DNA of 64,000 bases from Hydrogenophaga flava NBRC 102514. GTDB taxonomy: Bacteria > Pseudomonadota > Gammaproteobacteria > Burkholderiales > Burkholderiaceae_C. A program made the position numbers and the translations under genes. Below the pieces are notes generated by a model that saw only the letters and a program-made list of their open reading frames with translations, searched no databases and was not told the origin of the DNA. This document shows, in pieces, positions 1-11,257 of this stretch. The stretch covers positions 186,001 to 250,000 of the forward strand of contig NZ_BCTF01000003.1 of the NCBI RefSeq assembly GCF_001571145.1, read 5' to 3'. How positions within the stretch are numbered: the first letter of the stretch is position 1; every line of letters begins with the position of its first letter.

Positions 1-121
1 TGTTTATTCACGCTTGATCCCGTTTTTTGGGGCGGGGAACGGCGGCGGGCCGGGGTGCCGCGGGCACAATGCGCGCTCCCCCTTTTGCCCGAATGTCCGC
101 CCCGGAGGCCCCGCGTACCGT

Positions 122-328
122 TTGCCGCTCGCCATCACCGTCCTCATCGCCCTGGCGGCGTGCTCATCGACCAAGCGGCAATGGCAGAAGGAAGGCGTGA
201 ACGCGTTCGACACCGCCAACGTGGAGTCGGAGTGCAAGTTCCAGACTGGACTGGCCAAGATCAAGGGCGACCAGGCCGAGGAGCTGGTCCGCCACTGCAT
301 GCAGGCGAAGGGTTTCCGGCTGAATTGA
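122..328 (+). CDS. Small predicted lipoprotein, hypothetical
   Basis: Encodes 68 residues. I start it at a TTG (122) because it follows a GGAGG at 104-108 and gives a compact lipoprotein signal: a hydrophobic run ending in LIALAAC-SS, a lipobox with Cys about residue 13. A longer frame opens upstream at a TTG at 14 but its first residues are Gly/Pro-rich and do not look like a signal. The mature part is short, charged, and carries two further Cys. Likely anchored in the outer or inner membrane facing the periplasm. I do not recognise the family. Its stop codon is also the first three bases of the repeat at 326-414. Confidence 0.6.
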   Translation: MPLAITVLIALAACSSTKRQWQKEGVNAFDTANVESECKFQTGLAKIKGDQAEELVRHCMQAKGFRLN

Positions 329-413
329 CCCACCCCCGCGCCGCCTGCGGCGTCACCCCCTCAAGGGGGCGATGCCAGCGGCCCGGCGGAGCCGGTTCCG
401 CGGCATCTCTGGA

Positions 414-414
<1 letters not shown>
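326..414 (+). repeat. GC-rich 3'-end repeat, copy 1
   Basis: About 89 bases that recur, inverted, at 7721-7812. The element begins at the stop codon of the lipoprotein gene, and contains a GCCGCCTGCGGCG hairpin followed by CCCCCT-CA-AGGGGG, then a conserved GGCGGAGCCGGTTCCG tail. Both copies sit directly after a stop codon, so the element probably serves as a transcription end or mRNA 3' stabiliser, although it lacks a T-run. It also separates this gene from the convergent serS. Confidence 0.75.
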
Positions 415-2715
<2,301 letters not shown>

Positions 2716-2716
<1 letters not shown>

Positions 2717-3165
2717 CAGAGGACTCCGATCAGCTGGACTTCAAACTTCACCGGCTGGCCGGCCAGCGGGTGGTTGAAGTCGAACAGCACCGCGCCGTCC
2801 TCGCGCACCTCGACCACGGAACCGGCGTACTGGCCCAGGCCATCGGGTGTGGGGAACTGCACCACGTCGCCCGCGGTGTACTTCTCGTGCGGGTCTCCCA
2901 GCTCGTTGAGCAGCTTGCGCGCGACCCACTGGACCATCTCGGGCTGCCGCTCGCCGAAGGCTTCGCCAGCGGCCAGTTCGATCACCTGGGTGGTGCCCTC
3001 TTCCAGACCGATCAGGCGCTGCTCGATGGCGGGCGAGAGTTCGCCAGCCCCCAGGCTCAGGGTGGCGGGCTGCCCTTGCTCGAAGGTGTCGATCACCACC
3101 TTGCCCTGCGGACCGGACAGGCGGTAGTGCAGGGTGAGAAAAGAACCTTCTTGGACGTGTGTCAT
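2716..3165 (-). CDS. fkpB: FKBP-type peptidyl-prolyl cis-trans isomerase, SlpA/FkpB type
   Basis: 149 residues, the usual length for the SlpA/FkpB group. This is an FKBP fold with an inserted IF domain (about residues 68-120) and the typical end [13 protein letters not shown]. It catalyses proline isomerisation and acts as a cytosolic folding helper. I start at MTHVQEGSF (3165); the longer frame upstream covers the divergent radC promoter and is not coding. It lies directly before ispH with a one-base overlap. A TACAAT-like hexamer at 3250-3255 on this strand may be its -10 box. Confidence 0.93.
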
Positions 3166-3297
3166 GGACAAATGGGGGATGAAACAGGGGTTGCGGCGCA
3201 CACAGCACGCACAGAACGGCCCGGACGACGGCGCCGGGCGAGGGCCTCTATTGTAAAAACCGGCGACCGCCCCGGCGGCAACAGGGAGTACACACAG

Positions 3298-3990
3298 ATG
3301 AATGGACTGGCCGCCACCGGGCTCAAGAGCCTGCCCGCCGACGCGCGCCCGCGCGAAAAGCTGCTCAGCCGGGGCCCCGGCGCACTGGGCGACGCCGAGC
3401 TGCTGGCGCTGCTGCTTCGCACGGGCATCAGCGGCAAACACGTGATCCAGCTCGCACAGGAACTGCTCGACCGCTTCGGTGGCGTCGGCGGCCTGCTGCA
3501 CACCAGCGCGGAGGCGCTCAAGACCGTCAAGGGCCTGGGCCCGGCCAAGCGGGCCGAGGTCGTGGCGGTGCTGGAGCTGGCCCGCCGGGCGCTGGCGCAG
3601 GAGCTGCAGCAGCGCCCGCTGTTCGACAGCCCGAAGGCGGTGCGCGAGTACCTGCAGCTGCAGCTGGGCGCCCGCGCGCACGAAGTGTTCTGCGTGCTGT
3701 TCCTGGACAGCCAGAACCGGCTGCTAGCGCTGGAGGAGCTGTTCCGCGGCACGCTCTCGCAGACCTCGGTCTATCCGCGCGAAGTGGTGCTGCGCGCCCT
3801 GCACCACCACGCGGCCGCCGTGGTGCTGGCCCACAACCACCCCAGTGGCGAGGCGCGGCCCTCGCGCGCCGACGAATCGCTGACGCAGTCGCTCAAGGCC
3901 TCGCTGGCGCTGGTGGACGTGCGGGTGCTGGACCATTTCATCGTCACCCGCGACGCCGCAGCCTCCATGGCCGAAATGGGCCTGGTCTGA
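3298..3990 (+). CDS. radC: RadC/JAB-domain protein
   Basis: 230 residues with a helix-hairpin-helix region ([12 protein letters not shown], about 77-88) and a C-terminal JAB1/MPN-like domain carrying the metal-binding signature [15 protein letters not shown]. The family is named for a radiation-sensitive E. coli mutant, but its repair role is doubtful and its biochemical activity remains unproven. The ATG at 3298 follows an AGGGAG ribosome site. It is transcribed away from the fkpB-ispH pair; the 132-base intergenic region must hold both promoters. Confidence 0.95.
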   Translation: MNGLAATGLKSLPADARPREKLLSRGPGALGDAELLALLLRTGISGKHVIQLAQELLDRFGGVGGLLHTSAEALKTVKGLGPAKRAEVVAVLELARRALAQELQQRPLFDSPKAVREYLQLQLGARAHEVFCVLFLDSQNRLLALEELFRGTLSQTSVYPREVVLRALHHHAAAVVLAHNHPSGEARPSRADESLTQSLKASLALVDVRVLDHFIVTRDAAASMAEMGLV

Positions 3991-4024
3991 AAGGTCAAGC
4001 TCCCTGGGCGAGAATCGCGCCACC

Positions 4025-4666
4025 ATGAAAGTGCGCGCCCTCGCCGACCTCAAGACGCTGCAGAAGGTGATCGCCCAGCGGGCGGCGGCCGAAGCCGCGG
4101 CGCGCGAGGCCGAGCGCCTGCGCGCGCAGCGCCTGGACCGCGAGAAGCGCCTGTTCGAACTGGCCGTCGGCCCGGTGCGCCCCCTGGCCCATCAGCGCCG
4201 GGTGGTGCACCCGCCCGCGCCGGTCTCGACCGAGCCTCGGCAGCGGCAGCTCGACGAGCACGCCGTGATGCGCGAGGCGCTGTCGGACGAGTTCGACGTC
4301 GAGACCTTGCTGCACACCGACGAGTCGCTGAGCTACCGGCGGCCGGGCCTGGGGCCGGATGTGACGCGCAAGCTGCGCGAGGGCCACTGGAGTATCCAGA
4401 AGCACATCGACCTGCACGGCCTGCGCACCGACGAGGCGCGCGAGGCGCTGGGCCGCTTCGTCCGCGAGGCGCACCAGCTGGGGCTGCGCTGCGTGCGCGT
4501 GGTGCATGGCAAGGGGCTGGGCTCGCCAGGACGCACGCCGGTGCTCAAGGGCCGGGTGCAGCGCTGGCTGGTGCAGAAGAAGGAAGTGCTGGCCTTCGTG
4601 CAGGCACGGCCGGCCGAAGGTGGCGCCGGGGCGCTGGTGGTGCTGCTCAAGCCGGTGGGGCGCTGA
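4025..4666 (+). CDS. Smr domain-containing protein
   Basis: 213 residues. The N-terminal 70 are highly charged and helical (Ala/Arg/Glu-rich, probable coiled coil). The C-terminal half is an Smr domain with the signatures IDLHGLRTDEA and RVVHGKGLGSPGR. Smr domains (as in MutS2 C-termini and E. coli SmrA/SmrB) nick DNA or cleave RNA; SmrB-type proteins act on collided ribosomes. Which activity this one has cannot be read from the sequence. It ends 12 bases from the convergent truncated-haemoglobin gene. Confidence 0.93.
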   Translation: MKVRALADLKTLQKVIAQRAAAEAAAREAERLRAQRLDREKRLFELAVGPVRPLAHQRRVVHPPAPVSTEPRQRQLDEHAVMREALSDEFDVETLLHTDESLSYRRPGLGPDVTRKLREGHWSIQKHIDLHGLRTDEAREALGRFVREAHQLGLRCVRVVHGKGLGSPGRTPVLKGRVQRWLVQKKEVLAFVQARPAEGGAGALVVLLKPVGR

Positions 4667-4678
4667 GGTCTCGCCGAC

Positions 4679-5086
4679 TCACTGCGGCGTGTTCCGCATC
4701 CAGTCGGCGGTCTTGAAGAAGCTGTCTTTCAGGCGTACCCGCAGGTCCTTGGGCACCCCGGTCTCGCCCATGGCCTGGTCCATGCAGGCCAGCCACTGGT
4801 CGCGCTCGACGATACCGATCTGGAACGGCATGTGCCGCATGCGCAGGCGCGGGTGGCCGAACCGGTCTTCGTAGTGCGAGGGGCCGCCGAGCCAGCCGCA
4901 GAGAAACCAGAACAGCTTCTGGCGCGCGTCGTCGAGCGTGTTGCCGTGCGCCACCCGCAGCTCGTGGTAACCCGGCTCGATGTCCATCAGGTCGTAGAAA
5001 CGGTCGACCAGCGCCCGCACGCGGGCTTCGCCGCCGATCCATTCGAAGGGCGTGGAGGGCGCCACCGGAACTTGTGTGTCTTCCAT
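4679..5086 (-). CDS. Group II truncated haemoglobin
   Basis: 135 residues beginning MEDTQVPVAPSTPFEWIGG. The truncated-globin signature is clear: FYDLMD in helix B, LFWFLCGWLGGPS, then HPRLRMRHMPF containing the proximal haem His, and the group II Trp in RDQWLACM. It is a cytoplasmic haem protein that binds O2 or NO. The start was chosen over an upstream in-frame ATG at 5161 because the upstream part lies inside the permease gene. It follows the permease by 11 bases and may be cotranscribed with it. Confidence 0.92.
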   Translation of the reverse strand: MEDTQVPVAPSTPFEWIGGEARVRALVDRFYDLMDIEPGYHELRVAHGNTLDDARQKLFWFLCGWLGGPSHYEDRFGHPRLRMRHMPFQIGIVERDQWLACMDQAMGETGVPKDLRVRLKDSFFKTADWMRNTPQ

Positions 5087-5097
5087 GTTGTCCAGAT

Positions 5098-7641
5098 TCA
5101 AACCGCCGCTCGGCGCAAGGTTTCGACCACCGGCGTGCGCAACACGCTGCGCAGGCCCCACCAGCCCGCCGCCAGCGCCAGCACGCCGCCCGCCAGGCCG
5201 CCAGCCAGCGGCACCCAGGGCGAAGGCTGCCAGCTGAACTCGAAGGCGTATTTCGCCAGCGCCCAGCCGACGGCAATCGCCACCACAGAGGCCAGCACGC
5301 CCGCCAGCAGGCCCACGCCGAGCAACTCCACCCGCTGCACATCGCGCAGCAGCTTCGAACCCGCGCCCACCGCGCGCAGCACCGCGAACTCGCGCTCGCG
5401 TTCGCCGCGCGTGGCCGTGATGGTCGCCAACAGCACCACCAGGCCGGCGGCCAGCGCGAACCCGAACAGGAACTCCACCGCGCTGATCACCTGACCCAGC
5501 ACACGCTGCACCTGCGCGATGGTCTGGCTCATGTCGACGTTGGTGATGTTCGGAAACTGCCGCACCAGTGCGTTGTCGAAGGTCTTGTTCGCGTCAGGCA
5601 CCCGGTAGGCACTGATGTAGGTGGTGGGCAGGTCGGGCAAGTGCGACACCGGGAACAGCACGAAGAAGTTCACCCGCATCGACCCCCAGTCGACCTTGCG
5701 CAGGCTGGTGATGCGGCCCTCGACCGGAATGCCCGCCATCTCGAATCCGAGCCGGTCGCCGAGCTTGAGGCCCAGTTCTTTGGCCAGCCCCTCCTCCACG
5801 CTGAGCCCGTCCTTTTCCTCCGGCGTCCAGCGGCCGGCGACGATGTCGTTGTGGACCGGCGGCTGGGCGCTGTGCGAGAGGTTGAACTCGCGCTCGACCA
5901 GGCGCTGGGCGCGGTCGGTCTCGAAGTTCTCCGGCTGCACCGCGGCGCCGTTCACGCTCACCAGGCGGCCGCGGATCATCGGGTACCAGTCGTACTGGCC
6001 GATACCGCCGTCGGTCAGTGCCTGCCGGAACGGATCGGCCTGCTCGGGCTGGATGTTGATGACGAAGCGGTTGGGCGCGTCGGGCGGCGTCGCGTTGCGC
6101 CAGCTGGCGATCAGGTCGGTGCGCAGCAGCACCAGCAGCACCAGGGCCAGCAGACCCACCGCGAGCGCGCTGATCTGCACCACGGCGTAAGCCGGCCGTG
6201 CGGAGAGCTGGCGCGTGGCCAGCACCAGCGCGCGCGGCGCGGTGCTCTCGTTGACGCTGCGGCGCAGCAGCCAGACCGCGGCCCAGCTCACCAGCGCAAA
6301 CACCGCCACCGCGGCGGCAAAACCACCGACCGCGATGCCGCCCAGCTTGAGGTCGCGGCTGGCGGCCAGCAGCAGCACAGCAAAACCGGCCACACCCAGG
6401 CCCAGCACCGCCAGCGTGGCGGGCTTGAGCTGTCCGACGTCGCGCCGGATCACGCGCAGCGGCGGCACCTGGGCCAGTTGCAGCACCGGCGGCAGGCCGA
6501 AGGCCATCATCAGCGTCAGCCCCATGCCCAGTCCCAGCAGCACCGGCCAGAACGTCGCGGCCGGCAGCGCCGACTCGACCAGTCCGGAGAGCAGCAGCAC
6601 GAACACGTAGTGCAACCCGAAGCCCGCCAGCACGCCCAGGCCGCTGGCCACCAGGCCGACCACGGTGAACTCGAAGGCGTAGGCGCGCGCCATGGTGCCC
6701 TGGGACAGGCCGAGCACGCGCATCATGGCGCAGTCGTCGAGGTGGCGCTGGGCAAAGCCGCGCGCCGCGATGGCCACCGCCACCGCCGACAGCAGCGCCG
6801 CCAGCAGCGCGACCAGGTTGAGGAATTTTTCGGCGCGTTCCAGCGTCTGCTGCATCTCGGGCCGGCCACCTTCGAGCGACTCCAGCCGCAGGCCGCGGAT
6901 CTCCGGCTTCTTCAGTTCGGCCTCGGCCCAGGCCACGTACTGCTTCATTGCCGGGTCGGCGCCCGCCACCGCCAGCCGGTAGCCGACGCGGCTGGCCGGC
7001 TGCACAAGGCCGGAGGCCGGTAGGTCGGCGGCGTTGATCATGACCCGCGGGGCGAAGCTCATGAAACCGGCCCCGCGGTCGGTCTCGACCACGATCACCT
7101 TGGCCAGCGTCAGGCTCGCGTCGCCCAGCAGCAGCGGCTGGCCGATCTGAAGCTGCAGCGCCGACAGCAGGGCCGCGTCGACCCAGGCCGTGCCCGGCGC
7201 GGGTATGTCGCGGGTGGGTGCGTCGGCCGCCTCGGGGCCGTCGGCCACACGCAGGCTGCCACGCAGCGGATACCCGGGCGCCACGACCTTGAGCGCCACC
7301 AGACGCGCAGCGCCGCCCTCTTCGTCCCGCGCCCGCCCCATGGTCGGGAAACTCAGGGTCTGCACCGTCTGCAGGCCCAGCTCGGCGGCCTTGGCAGCAA
7401 ACACAGGGGGCGCCGGCCGGTCGCTCTGGATGACCGCGTCGCCACCGATCAGCGCCCTTGCGTCGCGCTGCAGGCCACCCTGCAGCCGGTCGGCAAAAAA
7501 CGCCACCGCCGTCAGCGCCGCCACCGCCAGCGTCACCGCCAGCAGCAACAGCCGCAACTCGCCCGCGCGCCAGTCGCGCCAGAGCGAACGCCAGCCCAGG
7601 GACCAGAACGAGACCGAAAGGGAATCAGGAGCAGCAGCCAT
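5098..7641 (-). CDS. ABC transporter permease, FtsX/YbbP family
   Basis: 847 residues. An N-terminal membrane helix (about 27-50, LLLLAVTLAVAALTAVAFF) is followed by a large periplasmic domain, three helices, a central helix pair, a second periplasmic domain, and a C-terminal FtsX module (FALAAGLVVLLATI, then a helix pair at the end). This is the double-FtsX topology of YbbP-like permeases, which usually work with a YbbA-type ATPase to move or extract lipids or lipoproteins. No ATPase gene is adjacent; the neighbours are upp and the truncated haemoglobin. The substrate is unknown. Confidence 0.88.
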   Translation of the reverse strand: MAAAPDSLSVSFWSLGWRSLWRDWRAGELRLLLLAVTLAVAALTAVAFFADRLQGGLQRDARALIGGDAVIQSDRPAPPVFAAKAAELGLQTVQTLSFPTMGRARDEEGGAARLVALKVVAPGYPLRGSLRVADGPEAADAPTRDIPAPGTAWVDAALLSALQLQIGQPLLLGDASLTLAKVIVVETDRGAGFMSFAPRVMINAADLPASGLVQPASRVGYRLAVAGADPAMKQYVAWAEAELKKPEIRGLRLESLEGGRPEMQQTLERAEKFLNLVALLAALLSAVAVAIAARGFAQRHLDDCAMMRVLGLSQGTMARAYAFEFTVVGLVASGLGVLAGFGLHYVFVLLLSGLVESALPAATFWPVLLGLGMGLTLMMAFGLPPVLQLAQVPPLRVIRRDVGQLKPATLAVLGLGVAGFAVLLLAASRDLKLGGIAVGGFAAAVAVFALVSWAAVWLLRRSVNESTAPRALVLATRQLSARPAYAVVQISALAVGLLALVLLVLLRTDLIASWRNATPPDAPNRFVINIQPEQADPFRQALTDGGIGQYDWYPMIRGRLVSVNGAAVQPENFETDRAQRLVEREFNLSHSAQPPVHNDIVAGRWTPEEKDGLSVEEGLAKELGLKLGDRLGFEMAGIPVEGRITSLRKVDWGSMRVNFFVLFPVSHLPDLPTTYISAYRVPDANKTFDNALVRQFPNITNVDMSQTIAQVQRVLGQVISAVEFLFGFALAAGLVVLLATITATRGEREREFAVLRAVGAGSKLLRDVQRVELLGVGLLAGVLASVVAIAVGWALAKYAFEFSWQPSPWVPLAGGLAGGVLALAAGWWGLRSVLRTPVVETLRRAAV

Positions 7642-7720
7642 CCGGCGACCTTACCGCAAGCGCATCAACCGCGCGCGACCGTATGGATATGCTTGAAACG
7701 CTGCAGGAGCATGTGCCCGA

Positions 7721-7812
7721 TTCGAGAACGCGGCGGAACTGGCTCCGCCAGGCCGCTCGCGTTGCCCCCTTGAGGGGGTGACGCGCCGCAGGCGCGGCGC
7801 GGGGGTGGGTCA
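7721..7812 (-). repeat. GC-rich 3'-end repeat, copy 2
   Basis: Inverted copy of the element at 326-414. It starts three bases beyond the upp stop codon and keeps both hairpin parts (a slightly longer GCGCCGCGCCTGCGGCGCG stem and CCCCCT-CA-AGGGGG) and the GGCGGAGCC tail. It lies between upp and the permease gene on the same strand, so it probably ends or trims the upp transcript. Confidence 0.75.
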
Positions 7813-7814
7813 GT

Positions 7815-8447
<633 letters not shown>

Positions 8448-8504
8448 GAACGGGGACTCGAAAAAATGAATGGCCAGCCGCCCTGGGCTGGCGCTGCCGC
8501 AAGT

Positions 8505-9383
8505 TTATGCGGCGGGGGGCGGCATGTCGTCGAAGACGATGCGCTGGGGGTGCGAGAAGCACAGGAAGCGCTTGTGCGTGGCCCGGCCGACGGCGCACAG
8601 GCCCACGCGCTGGGCCACGTGCAGTCCCATTTCGGTGATGCCGCTGCGCGAAATCACCACCGGCACCCCCATCTGGGCCGACTTGATGACCATCTCGCTG
8701 GTCAGGCGGCCGGTGGTGTAGAACACCTTTTCGCCCGCGGGCAGCGGCTGCTGCAGGGCCATCCAGCCGGCGATGGTGTCCACCGCGTTGTGGCGGCCCA
8801 CGTCTTCCACGAACAGCTGCAGGTCTTCATTGACGAACAGCGCGCAGGCATGCACCGAGCCGGCGGTCTTGTAGGTGCTGTCGTGCACCCGGATGGTGTT
8901 GACGATGTCGTAGAGCTGAGACTGCCTCAGCTTCGCCTGCGGCGGCAGCACGATGCGGTCCACGTCGTCCATCAGGCCGCCGAACACGCTGCCCTGGCCA
9001 CAGCCCGTGGTGACCACGCGGCGTGCGGTGCGCTCCTCGATGCGGTCGATGCCCGCGCGCGTCACCACGGCGGCGGCGCCCACGTCCCAGTCGACGGTGA
9101 TGGACTCGATGTCGTGCACACCGCCCACCAGCCGCTGGTTGAGCAGGTAGCCCAGCACCAGCCATTCGGGGTGGGCCCCCAGGGTCATGAGGGTGACCAG
9201 CTCGCGCTTGTCCACATAGACCGTGAGGTCGCGCTCGGCCGGGATGCGGATGGCGCGCGGCTGGCCGGACTCGTCCACCACCATCACCTCGCGGGTGAGG
9301 TCGGCATGGGCCTGCGTCAGGCGCGGCCGCAGCGCAGCAGCTTGGTCGGGGGCGACGACGTGGGGCAGATCGGCCAGGTTCAT
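8505..9383 (-). CDS. fdhD: Formate dehydrogenase accessory sulfurtransferase FdhD
   Basis: 292 residues. FdhD passes sulfur from a cysteine desulfurase to the Mo/W-bis-MGD cofactor and is needed for formate dehydrogenase activity. Diagnostic stretches are HPEWLVLGYL, TTGCGQGSVFG, the conserved DVGRHNAVD and the end TGRLTSEMVIK...ISRSGITEMG. The loop holds a single Cys (CGQG) where the E. coli protein has a CxxC pair; the first, essential Cys is kept. It is the last formate-specific gene of the operon, 39 bases after the Ala/Pro-rich gene. Confidence 0.96.
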   Translation of the reverse strand: MNLADLPHVVAPDQAAALRPRLTQAHADLTREVMVVDESGQPRAIRIPAERDLTVYVDKRELVTLMTLGAHPEWLVLGYLLNQRLVGGVHDIESITVDWDVGAAAVVTRAGIDRIEERTARRVVTTGCGQGSVFGGLMDDVDRIVLPPQAKLRQSQLYDIVNTIRVHDSTYKTAGSVHACALFVNEDLQLFVEDVGRHNAVDTIAGWMALQQPLPAGEKVFYTTGRLTSEMVIKSAQMGVPVVISRSGITEMGLHVAQRVGLCAVGRATHKRFLCFSHPQRIVFDDMPPPAA

Positions 9384-9422
9384 GCGGTCAAGGATACGCC
9401 GCCGCGAGGGCGGCGGGAGCCG

Positions 9423-9782
9423 TCAGGACTTCTTGGCCGGGGCTGCCGCGGCTGGTGCAGGCGCGGGTACAGCAGGAGCCGCGGCCGAAGCCGGAGCAGC
9501 GGGCGCCGGCCAGACGAAGGCACCCGGGTCGGCGCAGGGCGGCGTGGCGGTGGCTGGCTTGGCTGCCTTGCCCGCCGCGGCCAGGGTCTTCTGGTGGTTG
9601 ACCGCGGCCTTGTCCATCGACAGGCACAGCTTGTAGGCATCCACCTTGCCGGCGTGTGCGGTCTTGGCCTTGGCCTCCTCGGCCTTGGCCTTGGCGGCGT
9701 CGTCCAGCACGGGGGCGGGCAACTTGGCCAGAGCGGCCGTGGACACGGCGACCAGCGCCATCAGCAGGAATGTCTTCTTCAT
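9423..9782 (-). CDS. Secreted Ala/Pro-rich protein of the formate dehydrogenase operon
   Basis: 119 residues. A clear Sec signal (KKTFLLMALVAVSTAALA, cleaved about residue 19) precedes a Lys/Ala-rich helical part, two Cys (about 53 and 83) flanking the conserved-looking core KVDAYKLCLSMDK, and a low-complexity Ala-Pro tail ending in Lys-Lys-Ser. It probably sits in the periplasm, perhaps with a disulfide. I recognise no enzyme family. Its place between the gamma subunit (16 bases away) and fdhD suggests a link to the enzyme complex. Confidence 0.8.
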   Translation of the reverse strand: MKKTFLLMALVAVSTAALAKLPAPVLDDAAKAKAEEAKAKTAHAGKVDAYKLCLSMDKAAVNHQKTLAAAGKAAKPATATPPCADPGAFVWPAPAAPASAAAPAVPAPAPAAAAPAKKS

Positions 9783-9798
9783 GTTGTCGTCCTCGGGG

Positions 9799-11007
9799 TC
9801 AGGCCTCGGCGGGCGCCTGGAGCGGTGCGGCCGGGCCGGTCTTGCTGCGCTGGGCGGGGATCTTGCCGGCCTTGACGTCGTCGTACCACAGCTCGTGGTG
9901 TTCCTTGGCCCAGGCCTCGTCCACGTAGCCCGTCCTCATGGCGCCGTAGGCGCCCTTGACGCCGACCGTGCCCATGTAGATGTGGCCCATGATGAGGGTC
10001 ATCATCAACAGCGCGCACACCAGGTGCAGCATGTGGGCGATCTGCATGTCGCCGCGCAGGTACAGCATGCCCGGCAGCAGCTTGTCCAGGAACAGGCCCG
10101 AACCCACCACCACGATGCCAGGAATGGTGACACCCCACCAGAACAGGCCCTTCTCGCCGGCGTTGAAGCGGTGCGAAGGCACTTCCTTGTCGCTCAACAT
10201 GCCGCCGGCCTTGCTGAGCCAGACGAAATCGGCGGCGTTGGCAATGTTGTCCTTGATGAAGGTGACCACGATGATCAGCAGCGACACCGCGAACAGCGGA
10301 CCCACGAAGTTGTGGACGTTCTTCAGCGCAAAGGTGAGCCAGCCGAACAGCGTGCTGCCGATCACCGGCAGCAGGAAGAACTTGCCGAAGGCCATGACGA
10401 TGCCGGAGATCGCGAGCGCGACGAAGGCCCCGGCGTTGGACCAGTGGGCGGCGCGTTCGAACGGGGTGAAGCGTTCGATCTTGCGGCCGGTGTCGGGCAG
10501 GTGGCCGCCCAGCGGACCCTTGGTCTTGTAGAAGATTGCCAGCGTGAGCAGCACGATGAAGAGCAGCGCGCCGCCGTAGGGGATCAGCCAGTCGTTGCGC
10601 ACCTGGCGCCAGGCCTCGCCCGCCGTCGTCAGGCGCGAGCCCGGGTACTGCACGAAGGGCTGGATCAGGTTGCCGGCCTCGGGCGCCTGCGTCACCGGCA
10701 GGCTGCTGTAGCCGGTCACGCCCTTGCCCACATCGCGCCACATGGGCGCGTTGTTGCCGGGCTGCACCTGCTTGCGCTGGGCATTGGTCTGGCTGGCGTA
10801 GTTCGGGTCGGAGCTGGCGTCGGGCGCGATCTCGAAGATGTTCGCGCTTTTGACGCCACCAACGGCCGGAGCCGCCTGCTGGGTGGCGGGCGGTGCGGGA
10901 TCGTCGGGCGGGGTGCTGGCGGCCTGTGCGTAGGCCAGGCCCAGCGTCCCGGCCAGCGACAGTGCCACGCCCCAGCCGCGCAGTCGGGCAAAGGTAGGTT
11001 GGCTCAT
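9799..11007 (-). CDS. Formate dehydrogenase gamma subunit (membrane cytochrome b)
   Basis: 402 residues. After a signal-like N-terminus there is an unusual periplasmic stretch of about 110 residues, then a di-haem cytochrome b core with membrane helices at roughly 140-160, 187-208, 222-251, 287-309 and 324-347. Candidate haem ligands are His188 (AAHWSN), His232 (NVHNFVG), His325/328 (AHMLHLV) and His342 (MGHIYMG). It receives electrons from the beta subunit and passes them to quinone. FdnI-type proteins are about half this length, so the N-terminal extension is notable. Ten bases separate it from the lipoprotein gene. Confidence 0.93.
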   Translation of the reverse strand: MSQPTFARLRGWGVALSLAGTLGLAYAQAASTPPDDPAPPATQQAAPAVGGVKSANIFEIAPDASSDPNYASQTNAQRKQVQPGNNAPMWRDVGKGVTGYSSLPVTQAPEAGNLIQPFVQYPGSRLTTAGEAWRQVRNDWLIPYGGALLFIVLLTLAIFYKTKGPLGGHLPDTGRKIERFTPFERAAHWSNAGAFVALAISGIVMAFGKFFLLPVIGSTLFGWLTFALKNVHNFVGPLFAVSLLIIVVTFIKDNIANAADFVWLSKAGGMLSDKEVPSHRFNAGEKGLFWWGVTIPGIVVVGSGLFLDKLLPGMLYLRGDMQIAHMLHLVCALLMMTLIMGHIYMGTVGVKGAYGAMRTGYVDEAWAKEHHELWYDDVKAGKIPAQRSKTGPAAPLQAPAEA

Positions 11008-11017
11008 GCGCGGTTCC

Positions 11018-11257
11018 TCACTGGGTGCTGACGCGGGTGTAGTCGTTCATGCCGTACTGGGCACGCGCCTTAAGCTGCTGCTCCCAGCTGGCCTTGTCGC
11101 CGACCGTCCAGCCCGGCTGCTGGTACTGGCTCTTGCCGACGCCGGTGTAGGGCGCGGTGTCCTGTCGCACACCGGTGGTTTCCTGCGGCTTCTCGCCACA
11201 GGCGGAGAGGACCGCGGCAGACGCCAACAGCCCGAGGATTGTCAGGGTCTTGCGCAT
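11018..11257 (-). CDS. Small lipoprotein within the formate dehydrogenase operon
   Basis: 79 residues from the ATG at 11257, which overlaps the stop of fdh3B (TGATG); a GTG one codon earlier is also possible. The signal LTILGLLASAAVLSAC ends in a lipobox. The mature part is hydrophilic (KSQYQQPGWTVGDKASWEQQLKARAQYGMNDY), without recognised domain. Tight coupling to the beta and gamma subunits suggests a membrane-anchored accessory component facing the periplasm. Function unknown. Confidence 0.85.
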   Translation of the reverse strand: MRKTLTILGLLASAAVLSACGEKPQETTGVRQDTAPYTGVGKSQYQQPGWTVGDKASWEQQLKARAQYGMNDYTRVSTQ

